The notes: a model not told the origin generated them from the sequence alone. Numbered from the stretch's first letter, positions 30,045-39,373 are shown. The stretch is DNA of 64,000 nucleotides from Marinobacter gudaonensis (GCF_900115175.1 NZ_FOYV01000001.1:248001-312000); one strand, 5' to 3'. Numbers and translations: made by a program.

Positions 30045-30707
30045 TTACTGGCGAAGGGATTCCGTCAGTCGACTGTTCAGATCCTGCCAGCGGGACAGCT
30101 TGGCCGCCTCACCGATGCGAGTACGATCTCCACCCGATTTGTTGAGCCATAGCCCCTCACCGTTAAAGCTGTAAACAGGTTCAAGATCAGTGCGTTGAGA
30201 AGCAGGTTTGATGTCGTTTATAAGGTTGTCGAGGATCAGCGGATCGGCGTCCGGCTCGGGATACCATGCCAGAACCATGTGTGCCTGGTTCAGCTCGAGG
30301 GCTTTGACATAGACGATGCGCATTTGATCATCCGGCACACCCATGGATTTGAGGGTCAGGTATTTGGCGATGGAAAAATCCTCGCAGTCGCCGCCGTTGG
30401 TGGTCAGCAGTTCCACCGGCGTGGCCCAGTAGTCTTCTTCGCCCCAATGGCGGATATCGCTGACAAAGTTCACCCGGTTGAAGAAGGAGTTGACCAGCCG
30501 GAGCTGCCGGTCGATCGGCGCGTTGGCTGCCAGATTGTGCAGCCGCTGCCAGTTTTGCAGTCGCTGGTGGGCTTCTGCCCCGAATTCTTCCTGAACATAC
30601 GCCATGAGGCGCGAGCTGAGTTCGAAGGCGCCAACAACCGAAACGGCAAGTACAAGGGCAGGCAAGAGGCTGGAGCGGCGGCGAATATGGCAGGCTGCCG
30701 TCTCCAT
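30045..30707 (-). CDS. lapG: LapG-type periplasmic transglutaminase-like cysteine protease
   Basis: Periplasmic calcium-dependent protease that in Pseudomonas clips the surface adhesin LapA and releases biofilm cells under LapD/c-di-GMP control. An N-terminal membrane/signal segment (LLPALVLAVSVVGAFEL) is followed by the BTLCP domain with the triad Cys in NGGDCEDFSIAKY (about residue 107), His in QAHMVLAWYP (about 141) and Asp in LILDNL (about 158). It lies 8 bp downstream of gspC with GAGG at -9, so the two appear co-transcribed. No lapD or adhesin gene is in the window. Confidence 0.88.
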   Translation of the reverse strand: METAACHIRRRSSLLPALVLAVSVVGAFELSSRLMAYVQEEFGAEAHQRLQNWQRLHNLAANAPIDRQLRLVNSFFNRVNFVSDIRHWGEEDYWATPVELLTTNGGDCEDFSIAKYLTLKSMGVPDDQMRIVYVKALELNQAHMVLAWYPEPDADPLILDNLINDIKPASQRTDLEPVYSFNGEGLWLNKSGGDRTRIGEAAKLSRWQDLNSRLTESLRQ

Positions 30708-30715
30708 GGGTGGCC

Positions 30716-31366
30716 TCAGTTATTGGTCCGGAGGCGTTCCCGGAGCTGTTCCAGGCGCCGGCGGATTTCCTCCCGACGCTGCTCGTCGCTGGCGGCGTTG
30801 GCCGGGCTTCGGGCTGTGTTCTGAGCCTCTGTCGGCTCGGCCGTTGTGGCAGGCTCGTCATCCGGCTCCGCGGCAAAGGACATGCCGCTGCGGTCTTCGA
30901 CTTCCGGGAAATAGAGGTTTTCGAGTTTTCCGGAGCGGGCAATGATGACCCGGTTGGGGTGCACGGAGCGCAGGGTGGCATTGCCGGGTAGTTCGTCACC
31001 CACCAGGTAGGCCTCGGTATTGCCTTTGTCGTCTTCAATCAGGGCGCTCCCTGGGAAGTCACCCTGGGCCGCCAGAACACCCCGTAAAGACAGACGCAGA
31101 TTGGTCTCCGGGAGGTTTTCCGTGTCGATTTCCTGAGGTGTGCCCCCGGTGTTGGCGGAACCGAAGAGGCTGAGGGTAGCGAGTTCTACCTTGGGTGGTT
31201 CCTGTACTCGGGAGGCACCGGCAACCAGCGGTTCCACCGTGCCATATTGGCTCTGCTGACTCACCGTTTGCCAGAACTGGTAGCCCTGCCAGCCGGTCAG
31301 CGCCACCATGGCGGCCCCCGCCACCAATGCCAGAACCAGGGGAAGCCGTTGATTGTCTAGGAGCAT
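30716..31366 (-). CDS. gspC: Type II secretion inner-membrane protein GspC (short form)
   Basis: Links the inner-membrane platform to the GspD secretin. The 216-residue protein has one N-terminal membrane span (LPLVLALVAGAAMVALTGW) and the homology region (LRLSLRGVLAAQGDFPGSAL, AYLVGDELPG, NRVIIARSGKLENLYFPE). It ends in a charged coiled-coil-like tail (EEIRRRLEQLRERLRTNN) with no PDZ domain, so it is shorter than the ~270-300 residue classical form. ATG 31366 has AGGAAG upstream; the longer frame to 31546 would cross the divergent promoter region. Divergent from gspE, and gspD is not in the window. Confidence 0.8.
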   Translation of the reverse strand: MLLDNQRLPLVLALVAGAAMVALTGWQGYQFWQTVSQQSQYGTVEPLVAGASRVQEPPKVELATLSLFGSANTGGTPQEIDTENLPETNLRLSLRGVLAAQGDFPGSALIEDDKGNTEAYLVGDELPGNATLRSVHPNRVIIARSGKLENLYFPEVEDRSGMSFAAEPDDEPATTAEPTEAQNTARSPANAASDEQRREEIRRRLEQLRERLRTNN

Positions 31367-31419
31367 TGATCTTCCTGAATGCAAGTTGGTGAGCCGTGAA
31401 AAAGCCCACAGGTTATCAG

Positions 31420-31441
31420 ACTGCCATGGTTTAGTGGCAGT
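31420..31441. promoter_or_regulatory. Inverted repeat in the gspC/gspE divergent promoter region
   Basis: Perfect 7-bp inverted repeat ACTGCCA / TGGCAGT with an 8-nt spacer in the 166-bp region between divergent gspC and gspE, next to an AT-rich TATAGTGTATAGAG stretch that could hold a -10 box for gspE. It could be an operator for the secretion genes; no regulator is identified. Confidence 0.35.
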
Positions 31442-31532
31442 ATAGTGTATAGAGTTATTCAGCGGGTCCATATCCTGTGGTAGCCTTCCTGAATTGATTG
31501 AATCGAAAAGGGTTTCACCCACGAGGACGACC

Positions 31533-33041
31533 TTGAACACAGACACCGAATTTCAGGCGCAGGATGCTCCTCTGGGCCGTCTTCCGTTCACCTTTGCCAA
31601 ACGCAACGGCGTGATCCTGACCCGCTCAGACAATGGCGATCCGGTGATTCTGGTGCGCCCTGGCGCGTCCCACTCGGCGCTGGCGGAGGCCAATCGCATC
31701 AGCGGTGGCCGTGCCCGCTTCGCCACCATTGATCCTGACCGTTTCGATCAAGCCCTGAATTCCGCCTACCAGAATGATTCCGCCGAGGCCATGCAGATGG
31801 TGGAGGGCATCGGCGATGACATGGACCTGGCCTCCCTGGCGGACTCGGTGCCGGAAACCGAGGATCTGCTGGAGCAGGAGGACGATGCGCCGATCATTCG
31901 TTTGATCAACGCCATCCTTACGGAGGCCGTGAAAACCAGCGCCTCGGACGTTCATATCGAAACCTATGAAAAGCGCCTGGTGGTGCGGTTCCGGGTCGAT
32001 GGCGTGCTGCGGGAGGTGGTGGAGCCCAAGCGGGCGTTGGCGCCGTTGCTGGTGTCCCGGATCAAGGTAATGGCAAAGCTCGACATTGCCGAGAAGCGGG
32101 TACCCCAGGATGGCCGCATTGCGCTGCGGGTGGCCGGCCGGGAAGTGGATATCCGGGTGTCGACCATGCCGTCTTCCAGCGGTGAGCGGGTGGTTTTGCG
32201 TCTGCTGGACAAGCAGGCGGGCGCCATTCGTCTGGAATCCCTGGGTATGGCTGGGCCGGATCTGAAAGTCTTGCGGCGGCTGATCCATCGACCCTACGGC
32301 ATTCTACTGGTAACCGGCCCCACCGGTTCGGGTAAATCCACCACCCTGTACGCCTCACTGCAGGAGATCAATGACCGTAGCCGGAACATCCTCACGGTCG
32401 AAGATCCGATCGAATACAACCTGCCAGGCATTGGCCAGACCCAGGTCAACACCAAGGTGGACATGACCTTCGCCCGCGGTTTGCGCGCCATCTTGCGTCA
32501 GGACCCGGACGTGGTGATGATCGGTGAGATTCGGGATCTGGAAACCGCGGAAATCGCCGTGCAGGCCAGTCTGACCGGCCACCTGGTGCTCTCCACGCTG
32601 CACACCAATACCGCTGTCGGCGCCATAACCCGGCTGATGGACATGGGCATCGAGCCGTTCCTGATCAGCTCGAGTCTGGTGGGCATTGTCGCCCAGCGCC
32701 TGGTGCGGGTGCTGTGCAAGGACTGCCGGGAGCCCTACACACCCTCCGAAGAGCACTGCGAATTCCTGCAGCTGGATCCTGCCAACCCGCCTACCATCTA
32801 CCGAGCCAAGGGCTGCTCCCACTGCAACCAGCTGGGCTACCGTGGGCGTATCGGTATCTACGAGGTGGTTGAGGTGTCGGAGGAGATCAGTTCGTTGATC
32901 CACAAGCGCGCGGGCGAGCTGGATCTTGAGCATGTGGCCCGAACCCGCGGCCCGAGTATCCACGCGGATGGCGTGCAGAAGATACTGGACGGCGTTACCA
33001 CCGTGGAGGAAGTGCTCCGCGTGACGCACCGGGGCCAGTAA
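31533..33041 (+). CDS. gspE: Type II secretion ATPase GspE
   Basis: Cytoplasmic hexameric ATPase that drives pseudopilus assembly. Features in order: N-terminal GspE/PilB domain; DDAPIIRLINAILTEA; Walker A TGPTGSGKST; Asp box and Walker B DPDVVMIGEIRDLETAE; His box GHLVLSTLHTN; and the zinc tetracysteine CKDC...CSHC near the C-terminus. I prefer the TTG at 31533, which has GAGGA about 8 nt upstream, over the TTG at 31494. First gene of gspEFGHIJKLM; gspF follows after 3 bp. Confidence 0.93.
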   Translation: MNTDTEFQAQDAPLGRLPFTFAKRNGVILTRSDNGDPVILVRPGASHSALAEANRISGGRARFATIDPDRFDQALNSAYQNDSAEAMQMVEGIGDDMDLASLADSVPETEDLLEQEDDAPIIRLINAILTEAVKTSASDVHIETYEKRLVVRFRVDGVLREVVEPKRALAPLLVSRIKVMAKLDIAEKRVPQDGRIALRVAGREVDIRVSTMPSSSGERVVLRLLDKQAGAIRLESLGMAGPDLKVLRRLIHRPYGILLVTGPTGSGKSTTLYASLQEINDRSRNILTVEDPIEYNLPGIGQTQVNTKVDMTFARGLRAILRQDPDVVMIGEIRDLETAEIAVQASLTGHLVLSTLHTNTAVGAITRLMDMGIEPFLISSSLVGIVAQRLVRVLCKDCREPYTPSEEHCEFLQLDPANPPTIYRAKGCSHCNQLGYRGRIGIYEVVEVSEEISSLIHKRAGELDLEHVARTRGPSIHADGVQKILDGVTTVEEVLRVTHRGQ

Positions 33042-33044
33042 ACC

Positions 33045-34256
33045 ATGCCGGCATACGAATACAAGGCGCTGGATGCCCGGGGCAAGCAGAAACACGGTGT
33101 GCTGGAGGCGGACGCCCCCCGCGCCGTTCGCCAGCAGCTACGGGATCGGGGCCTGACGCCGCTGGCAGTGGAGCCCGCCGCGGAAAAGCAGCGCCGTAGC
33201 AGCCCCCTGAGCGGGCGTGGCTCTCTCAACGCCGCCGACCTGGCCCTGGTTACCCGCCAGCTGGCCACTCTGATCCAGTCCGGTATTCCCATTGAGCAGG
33301 CGCTCTCGGCCGCCTCCCAGCAGTCCACCAGTCCACGCATACGCAGCATGCTGATCGCCATTCGCGCCAAGGTTATGGAAGGCTACACCCTGGCGGACAG
33401 CCTGGGTGAATTTCCCCGGGCGTTTCCGCGTCTGTACCGCTCTACCGTGGCGGCGGGTGAACATGCCGGCCATCTGGACCTGGTTCTCAATCGGCTGGCG
33501 GATTACACCGAGAGCCGTCAGGAAGCGCGCCAGAAAATCCAGCTGGCCGCGATTTACCCCATTATTCTCAGCGTGGTGGCCATTGCTATCGTGGTGTTCC
33601 TGCTGACCTATGTGGTGCCGGATATCATTGAGGTGTTTCTCAAGCAGGGGCAGGATTTGCCAACATTGACTGTTGCCATGCTGGCGGTATCGGATTTTCT
33701 GGCCGATTACGGTGTCTACCTCTTTATCCTGCTGGTGTTGGGGCTGATGGTGTTCCGGTATTTCCTGACCAAACCCGGTTTCCGGCTGCGGTTCCACAAG
33801 CGGTTGCTGCACCTGCCACTGTTTTCCGGGATGGTGCGGGGCGTGAACACCGCCCGCTACGCCAGTACCCTGAGCATCCTCACCACCAGCGGCGTGCCCC
33901 TGGTGGAGGCCATGCGCATTGCCGGCGAGGTGCTGTCCAATGACTATCTGCGCCAGGAGTTGCGGGATGCGGCGCGCAAGGTGAGTGAGGGCGGATCGCT
34001 GCACCGGTCCCTGGACCAGACCGGGTATTTCCCGCCCATGATGTTGCACATGATTGCCAGCGGTGAGGCCAGTGGCGAACTGGACAGCATGCTGGAACGC
34101 ACCGCCCGGATGCAGGAAAACACCCTGCAGTCCAAGATTGCAGCGATCGTGGGCCTGTTCGAGCCTATGATGCTGCTGGTCATGGGTGTTGTGGTATTGA
34201 TTATTGTGCTGGCGATCATGCTGCCAATACTGAATATGAGTAACCTCGTAGGCTGA
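33045..34256 (+). CDS. gspF: Type II secretion inner-membrane platform protein GspF
   Basis: Polytopic platform protein; 403 residues, standard length. Two repeated GspF domains can be seen (LALVTRQLATLIQSGIPIEQAL and ARYASTLSILTTSGVPLVEAM), with membrane spans at AIYPIILSVVAIAIVVFLLT, LFILLVLGLMVFRYF and MLLVMGVVVLIIVLAIMLPI. Starts 3 bp after gspE with GGGGCC upstream. Confidence 0.94.
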   Translation: MPAYEYKALDARGKQKHGVLEADAPRAVRQQLRDRGLTPLAVEPAAEKQRRSSPLSGRGSLNAADLALVTRQLATLIQSGIPIEQALSAASQQSTSPRIRSMLIAIRAKVMEGYTLADSLGEFPRAFPRLYRSTVAAGEHAGHLDLVLNRLADYTESRQEARQKIQLAAIYPIILSVVAIAIVVFLLTYVVPDIIEVFLKQGQDLPTLTVAMLAVSDFLADYGVYLFILLVLGLMVFRYFLTKPGFRLRFHKRLLHLPLFSGMVRGVNTARYASTLSILTTSGVPLVEAMRIAGEVLSNDYLRQELRDAARKVSEGGSLHRSLDQTGYFPPMMLHMIASGEASGELDSMLERTARMQENTLQSKIAAIVGLFEPMMLLVMGVVVLIIVLAIMLPILNMSNLVG

Positions 34257-34333
34257 CCGGTTTTGCTTCAGGGCAGGCGTGTCAGACGAGGTCTCCAGAA
34301 CGAATGGAATCCATGCCAATGACGAGTGAAACA

Positions 34334-34786
34334 ATGACGATGAAGAACCCCAATCCAGGCAGCCGTAGCGGCGGCTTTACCCTCATCGAGATCATGGTAG
34401 TCATGGTCATCCTGGGCTTGCTGGTGGCCATCGTGGCCCCGAACATCATGGGCCGCAGCGACCAGGCCAAGGTAACCGTGGCCGAAACCCAGCTGAGCAA
34501 CATTGCCAACGCCCTTGATCTCTACCGCCTGGACAACAGCCATTACCCGTCCACCCAGCAGGGCCTGGAGGCTCTGGTATCCAGACCCAGTGGCAGCCCG
34601 GAGCCGAAGAACTGGAACCCGGACGGCTACCTCAAGAGCGTACCGGAGGATCCCTGGGGCAATGAATACCAGTACGTGAGCCCGGGCACTGAGGGCCCCT
34701 ATGACCTGTATTCCTACGGCTCGGACGGACAGGAAGGCGGCGAGGGCGATGCCGCTGATATCAGCGTCTGGAACACCAAGGGCTAG
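34334..34786 (+). CDS. gspG: Type II secretion major pseudopilin GspG
   Basis: Main pilin-like subunit of the pseudopilus. The prepilin site is G|FTLIEIMVVMVILGLLVAI with Glu5, followed by a C-terminal domain with YPSTQQGLEALV, DPWGNEYQYVSPG and YSYGSDGQEGG, all typical of calcium-binding GspG. I choose ATG 34334, with GAGTG 5 nt upstream, giving a 150-residue precursor; in-frame ATGs at 34304 and 34319 would give long leaders. The gap after gspF (77 bp) is the largest in the operon. Confidence 0.93.
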   Translation: MTMKNPNPGSRSGGFTLIEIMVVMVILGLLVAIVAPNIMGRSDQAKVTVAETQLSNIANALDLYRLDNSHYPSTQQGLEALVSRPSGSPEPKNWNPDGYLKSVPEDPWGNEYQYVSPGTEGPYDLYSYGSDGQEGGEGDAADISVWNTKG

Positions 34787-35323
34787 GTGAGGGTGCTGGC
34801 CCGAGCCCGCCAAACCGGCTTCACCCTGATTGAAATCCTGGTGGTGCTGGTCGTGATCGGCCTGCTGGCGGCGCTTGCGGTGTTCACCATGGCCGGAAGT
34901 TCCCAGCAGCGGGAACTCGAAAATGAGGTCCGCGAGCTGTTCCTGCTGATGCAGACCGCTTCCGAGCAGGCGGTGTTGAACAACCAGGAGCTGGGCCTCA
35001 GGCTGGAAGAAGGCGAGTATCAGTTTGTGGCGTTCGAGGATCAGACTGGCGACTGGAAAGCCTCCGGCGAGCGCATGTTCCGGGCCCGGGACCTTCCGGA
35101 ATGGGTGACGGTGACTGAATTCATCGAAAACGACGCACCCAGGCTGGCCTCGGCCGAAGACCGGCTGCGTCCTGACGTGGTGTTTTTTTCCAGCGGCGAA
35201 ACCACGCCCTTCGAACTGGAGTTCACCCTGGGCTCGAGCGCTGAGACCACCCATGTGCTGGCCTCGGATGGTGTGTCGCCCATGGAGTGGCGCAAACCCG
35301 GAGACGACGGGGGCGACGCGTGA
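34787..35323 (+). CDS. gspH: Type II secretion minor pseudopilin GspH
   Basis: Minor pseudopilin with prepilin cleavage region RQTG|FTLIEILVVLVVIGLLAALAVF and a C-terminal domain containing GELVNNQELGLRLEEGEYQF-like GspH features (NNQELGLRLEEGEYQFVAFE). The GTG start directly abuts the gspG stop. The stop overlaps gspI by 4 nt. Processed by the GspO/PilD peptidase, which is not in the window. Confidence 0.88.
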   Translation: MRVLARARQTGFTLIEILVVLVVIGLLAALAVFTMAGSSQQRELENEVRELFLLMQTASEQAVLNNQELGLRLEEGEYQFVAFEDQTGDWKASGERMFRARDLPEWVTVTEFIENDAPRLASAEDRLRPDVVFFSSGETTPFELEFTLGSSAETTHVLASDGVSPMEWRKPGDDGGDA

Positions 35324-35694
35324 ATCGGCAAGCGGGATTCACCCTTATCGAGGTGCTGGTGGCGCTGCTGGTGTTCGGCCTGATTGCCACCGCAGCGGCG
35401 CAGGTGGGCAGCCAGTACATTGCCAGTTACGAACGGGTGCGGGATAAAACCCTGGCGGGGTGGCTGGCCGATAACCGGATCAACGAGTTGCGGCTGCAGG
35501 AAACGCTGCCGGGTATCTCGGAAAATTCCCGGGATACGGAGTTTGGTCCCTACCGTTGGCAGGTCACCACGGCGATACTGGCCACCGCCGATGCCAAGAT
35601 GCGCAGGATTGAGGTGAGCGTCGCCAAATACCGGGAAGAGTCCCAGGAGCCCGTGCCGCTGCATACGCTTTCCGCGTTTGTGGGTGTGCCGTGA
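35320..35694 (+). CDS. gspI: Type II secretion minor pseudopilin GspI
   Basis: Minor pseudopilin of 124 residues: prepilin site NRQAG|FTLIEVLVALLVFGLIAT with Glu5, then a short C-terminal domain (GWLADNRINELRLQE) typical of GspI. The GTG start at 35320 overlaps the gspH stop (GTGA), and gspJ begins at its own stop. Confidence 0.9.
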   Translation: MNRQAGFTLIEVLVALLVFGLIATAAAQVGSQYIASYERVRDKTLAGWLADNRINELRLQETLPGISENSRDTEFGPYRWQVTTAILATADAKMRRIEVSVAKYREESQEPVPLHTLSAFVGVP

Positions 35695-36467
35695 TGCGCC
35701 AGGTTGATGCCTCGTTTCCGTATAACTCCCGGGGCTTTACCCTTCTGGAAGTGTTGATTGCGGTGACCATTACCGCGGTGATTGGCCTTGGTGTGTGGCA
35801 GGTGATCACCGGCGTGGTCACTTCCCGCGACCGGGTGGACGCCCTGGCCGAGCAGTTCTCGGGCCTTCAGAGGGCCATGCTGTTGCTGGAGCGGGATATT
35901 ATCCAGGTGGTGAATCGCCCGGCTCGAGACCTCTACGGGGACTTTCAGCCGGCGTTTTCAAGCCGCCAGGAGGAATACGTTCTGTTGTTGACTCGCCAGG
36001 GCTGGCGTAATCCGCTGGGTATTCGTCGAAGTGGTCTACAGCGGGTGGGCTGGGAGTATACCGGCAGCGAACTGCGTCGCCATTACTGGTCCCAGGTGGA
36101 TCAGGCCCAGGAGCCGGAGGGCCGGGATGTGCTGCTCCTGGACAAGGTGAATCGGGTCGATATCCGCTTTCTGGACAGCGATCGCAACTGGCAGGATCAG
36201 TGGCCCACCGACGAGGTGATGGCGTCCATGACACCGGGGAGTCGGCCGGACGCGCCTTTGCCTCTGGGTATTGAACTGACCCTGGAGCATGAGCGGTTCG
36301 GCACCCTGGTACGAACGTTCGCCTTGCCCGATTTCGATCCGACCGTGGCCCAGGGCGCGGTGAACCAGGCCAATCAGGCGGCCAGTGAGGCCGAGCAGAC
36401 CGAGGAACCGAACACCGCGGAGCAGGGCGGCGAGCCCACCGAAGCTCCGGCGCAGGGAGGCCAGTAG
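35694..36467 (+). CDS. gspJ: Type II secretion minor pseudopilin GspJ
   Basis: Minor pseudopilin that forms the tip complex with GspI and GspK. Prepilin site SRG|FTLLEVLIAVTITAVIGLG, then RAMLLLERDIIQVVNRPARD and a beta-rich domain. The C-terminal ~40 residues are a Gln/Glu/Ala-rich low-complexity tail (QANQAASEAEQTEEPNTAEQ) that is unusual for the family. Stop/start overlap TGATG with gspI; GTG at 35691 is an alternative start. Confidence 0.9.
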   Translation: MRQVDASFPYNSRGFTLLEVLIAVTITAVIGLGVWQVITGVVTSRDRVDALAEQFSGLQRAMLLLERDIIQVVNRPARDLYGDFQPAFSSRQEEYVLLLTRQGWRNPLGIRRSGLQRVGWEYTGSELRRHYWSQVDQAQEPEGRDVLLLDKVNRVDIRFLDSDRNWQDQWPTDEVMASMTPGSRPDAPLPLGIELTLEHERFGTLVRTFALPDFDPTVAQGAVNQANQAASEAEQTEEPNTAEQGGEPTEAPAQGGQ

Positions 36468-36470
36468 CCT

Positions 36471-37463
36471 ATGGCGGATTTCGGACGTCAGCGGGGCGTT
36501 GCCCTGATCATGGTGCTGCTGGCCATGGCCCTGGTGGTGATGCTGGCCTCGGGCATGACCCAGCAGCAGAGCTTGCGGGTATTCAAGGCTGGCCATTACC
36601 TGGCACAGCAACAAGGCCTGAGCATTGCCTTGGGGGCGGAAGCGTTTGCTCGGCAGCTCCTCACCCGCGACTTCGAGGAAGACAAGGAAAACAACGCCAT
36701 GGTGGACAGCCTGGACGAGTTCTGGGCGGCCAACGCGGCGGTACTGCCGCTGGATGACAATGGTGTGGCGGAAGTCCAGATTGACGATCTTGGTGGGCGC
36801 CTGAACCTGAACGACCTGGTGGGCCCGAACGGACAGGTGGATCCGGTGGCGCGCCAGCGGTTCGTGCAGTTGTTCGGGGCGCTGGGCATCACGGCGGTGT
36901 CGGTGGATGCGTTGATTGACTGGATCGACCCCGACGACCAGACGGTCACGGCCTACGGTGCGGAAGATGGCCAGTACCTGCTGGCGGATCCGGGCTACCG
37001 GGCGGCTAACCAGCCTTTTACCAGTGTTTCGGAGCTGCGTCTGATTGAGGGCATGACCGAGGAGATCTACCAGGCCTTACAGCCCCATGTGGCGGCCCTG
37101 CCGGTGAGTGGTGCCGGTATCAACGTGAACACCGCCACCGCCATGGTGATCCGGTCCCTGCACGAGGAGCTGACGGATGCGCAGGCCGCGGCTATCCTTG
37201 AGAGGCGTGAGGAAGAGCGGTTTGAAAACCTGCAGGACTTTCTGGCGCTTCCCGAGTTTGCCGGGCTCGGGCTGAAGTCGGTTGGCCTTGGGCTGCAGAC
37301 ACGGTTTTTTGAAGTTGTCTCGCGGATTACCTACGATAACCGCGTTGTGAATATGGTCAGCACCGTATTCCGGACCCCGGAAGGTGAAGTGCGGACAGTG
37401 CATCGGGACACCGGGCAGAAGAACAGGATCACCAAAGAGCCCTATACAGTTTCAGAAGGATAA
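36471..37463 (+). CDS. gspK: Type II secretion minor pseudopilin GspK
   Basis: Large tip pseudopilin; 330 residues, normal length. Hydrophobic N-terminal segment RGVALIMVLLAMALVVMLAS lacks the Glu5 of other pseudopilins, as is usual in GspK. The following region has DDLGGRLNLNDLV, DALIDWIDPDDQ and a helix-hairpin-helix-like domain (INVNTATAMVIRSL). Three bp after gspJ. Confidence 0.9.
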   Translation: MADFGRQRGVALIMVLLAMALVVMLASGMTQQQSLRVFKAGHYLAQQQGLSIALGAEAFARQLLTRDFEEDKENNAMVDSLDEFWAANAAVLPLDDNGVAEVQIDDLGGRLNLNDLVGPNGQVDPVARQRFVQLFGALGITAVSVDALIDWIDPDDQTVTAYGAEDGQYLLADPGYRAANQPFTSVSELRLIEGMTEEIYQALQPHVAALPVSGAGINVNTATAMVIRSLHEELTDAQAAAILERREEERFENLQDFLALPEFAGLGLKSVGLGLQTRFFEVVSRITYDNRVVNMVSTVFRTPEGEVRTVHRDTGQKNRITKEPYTVSEG

Positions 37464-37465
37464 CC

Positions 37466-38770
37466 ATGTCTTACCGCCTTTATGTTCGCCCGATTCCACC
37501 GTTCGCGGACGTTGATCAGGATCCGGATGCCCAGCTGTTCAACTGGGTATTGCACGATGCCAGTGGTGACTCCCAGGCCCGGGGCAGCGGTGACAGCCGC
37601 GATCGAATCGAGCAGACGCTGGCGCAGAACGCGCTCGACAATGTGCTGCTGATTGGCCTGATTCCGGGTGAGGAAGCTCTTTATTGCCTGGCCGACATTC
37701 CGGCCAGGCAGAGCCGGTTTATCCGGCAGGCGCTGCCCTATGCGGTGGAGGAGCAGATTGCCCAGGACATCGATTCCGTTCATCTGGCGCTCGGGAAACA
37801 CACAGACGCCGGTTATCGGGTGGCGGCGATTGATCGGGAGCAGATGGCGCAGTGGGTGCAGCTGTTCAGCGACTGGGACCACGTGCGCCTCGACGCCATT
37901 TTCCCGGATGCGGCATTGTTGCCCAGAACCGAGGGCGGCTGGTCCATCTGCCTGGATGGCGAGGCGGCGATGATGATCAGCGACCGGGGCGAATGGCTCA
38001 GCATGCAGTCGGCCAATCTGGGCATGTTTGCCCACACCCTGGCAGCACCGTCGGCCGAGGAGGTGGTCGCCGAGATTCCCGTTACCCTGTACGGCACCGA
38101 AGAGGAGCTGGAGGTTCAGCAGTCGGCCATTTCCGAATTGGGCGCCTCCGGCCGCCTCGCTCTTCGTACCGAAACCCTCGAACTCATGCCGCTGGAGTTG
38201 CTGGCTCATGCCTACCATCATCACCTGTGCGAGCCGATTAATCTGTGCCAGGGGGTGTTTGCCGCCAATTCTGATCGGGCAAGTCCGCTTCGCCCCTGGA
38301 AACCCCTGATCGCCGTTGCTGCCGTGTGGTTCGGGGTTCAGGTCGCTCTCAATGTGGGTATGGGGATCTACTACCAGAACCAGGCGGACCAGCTACGGGC
38401 GGAAGCCATGGCCATATACCGGGATGCCTTTCCGAACGATCGTCGCACCCATGCCGGGAACGTGCAGCGGGTGATTGAAGGTCAGCTTCGGGTGGCTGGC
38501 ACCAGCGGGCCCGACATGGGCTTTATCACCCTCATGAAATACACCGGCCAGCAATACGCCCAACTGCCCGGTACCCGGTCTGTGAACTTCAATTCGGTCA
38601 ACTACAGCCGGTCCCGGGGCGAGTTGATTGTTGATGTTCGGGCCGACAGCTATGATCGGCTGAGTGCCCTGCGCAACGGCCTGGCAAGCCAGGGGCTGGA
38701 AGCGCAGATTGGCTCGGTGGTAAACGAAGCCAGCGGTGCCCGCGGCCGTTTGACGGTTTCTGGAGGTTGA
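37466..38770 (+). CDS. gspL: Type II secretion assembly protein GspL
   Basis: Inner-membrane protein whose cytoplasmic actin-like domain anchors GspE. At 434 residues it shows the GspL strand LPARQ-like motif (CLADIPARQSRFIRQALPYA), LMPLELLAHAYHH, one membrane span (PLIAVAAVWFGVQVALNVGM) and a periplasmic ferredoxin-like domain. Starts 2 bp after gspK, 4 bp before gspM. Confidence 0.88.
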   Translation: MSYRLYVRPIPPFADVDQDPDAQLFNWVLHDASGDSQARGSGDSRDRIEQTLAQNALDNVLLIGLIPGEEALYCLADIPARQSRFIRQALPYAVEEQIAQDIDSVHLALGKHTDAGYRVAAIDREQMAQWVQLFSDWDHVRLDAIFPDAALLPRTEGGWSICLDGEAAMMISDRGEWLSMQSANLGMFAHTLAAPSAEEVVAEIPVTLYGTEEELEVQQSAISELGASGRLALRTETLELMPLELLAHAYHHHLCEPINLCQGVFAANSDRASPLRPWKPLIAVAAVWFGVQVALNVGMGIYYQNQADQLRAEAMAIYRDAFPNDRRTHAGNVQRVIEGQLRVAGTSGPDMGFITLMKYTGQQYAQLPGTRSVNFNSVNYSRSRGELIVDVRADSYDRLSALRNGLASQGLEAQIGSVVNEASGARGRLTVSGG

Positions 38771-38774
38771 ACCC

Positions 38775-39305
38775 ATGTTTTCTCGACTCAAGGATCAGCC
38801 CGCCGTTGGCAAACTGATTGCCCAGTATGACCAGTTGCCGAGACGCGACCAGCAGGCGCTCGGGGCGCTCGCGGTGGCAGTGTTTCTGGCCATTCTCTAT
38901 TTTGCGGTATGGCAGCCGGCGGCCGAGTTTCAGGAACAAGCGGTCAGCGCCCGGGAGAACGCCGGGGAACTGCTGGCCTGGATGCAAGCCAACGAGCAGA
39001 CCATCCGGCGCCTGGGTGGCGCTGGCAGTGATACGCAGGCGGCATCCGTAGACAAGCCGGCGGATGGCCGGGCCCTGATGGCGCTGGTTACGCGCTCGGC
39101 GGGCGAAGCGGGGCTTTCCCTGCAACGGTTTGAGCCCAGTGGCGAAGACGCCATTCGGGTCTGGCTGGAAAACGCGCCGTTTGCCGAGGTGGCCGCGTGG
39201 CTGGAAAGGCTGAGCGCGGATCATGGCGTGGTTATAGACCAGGCTGCCATGGACCGGGCCAATGAACCGGGGCGGGTATCTGTTCGTTTAACGCTGACGA
39301 TCTGA
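38775..39305 (+). CDS. gspM: Type II secretion assembly protein GspM
   Basis: Bitopic inner-membrane partner of GspL; 176 residues. Membrane span ALGALAVAVFLAILYFAVW, then a coiled region and a periplasmic domain ending RVSVRLTLTI. Last gene of the operon; no gspN, gspO or gspD follows, so these must lie elsewhere. Confidence 0.87.
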   Translation: MFSRLKDQPAVGKLIAQYDQLPRRDQQALGALAVAVFLAILYFAVWQPAAEFQEQAVSARENAGELLAWMQANEQTIRRLGGAGSDTQAASVDKPADGRALMALVTRSAGEAGLSLQRFEPSGEDAIRVWLENAPFAEVAAWLERLSADHGVVIDQAAMDRANEPGRVSVRLTLTI

Positions 39306-39373
39306 TCCAGTGCGCGGATTTAACAAGAATAACTCCGGGCCGGTTTCCGGAACTGCAACAGGAGTAGGACGCC

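Noticed and set aside
33138..35254. Long minus-strand frames across gspF, gspG and gspH
   Set aside because: His/Gln-rich shadows of the GC-rich secretion genes; the plus strand has intact pseudopilin signatures.
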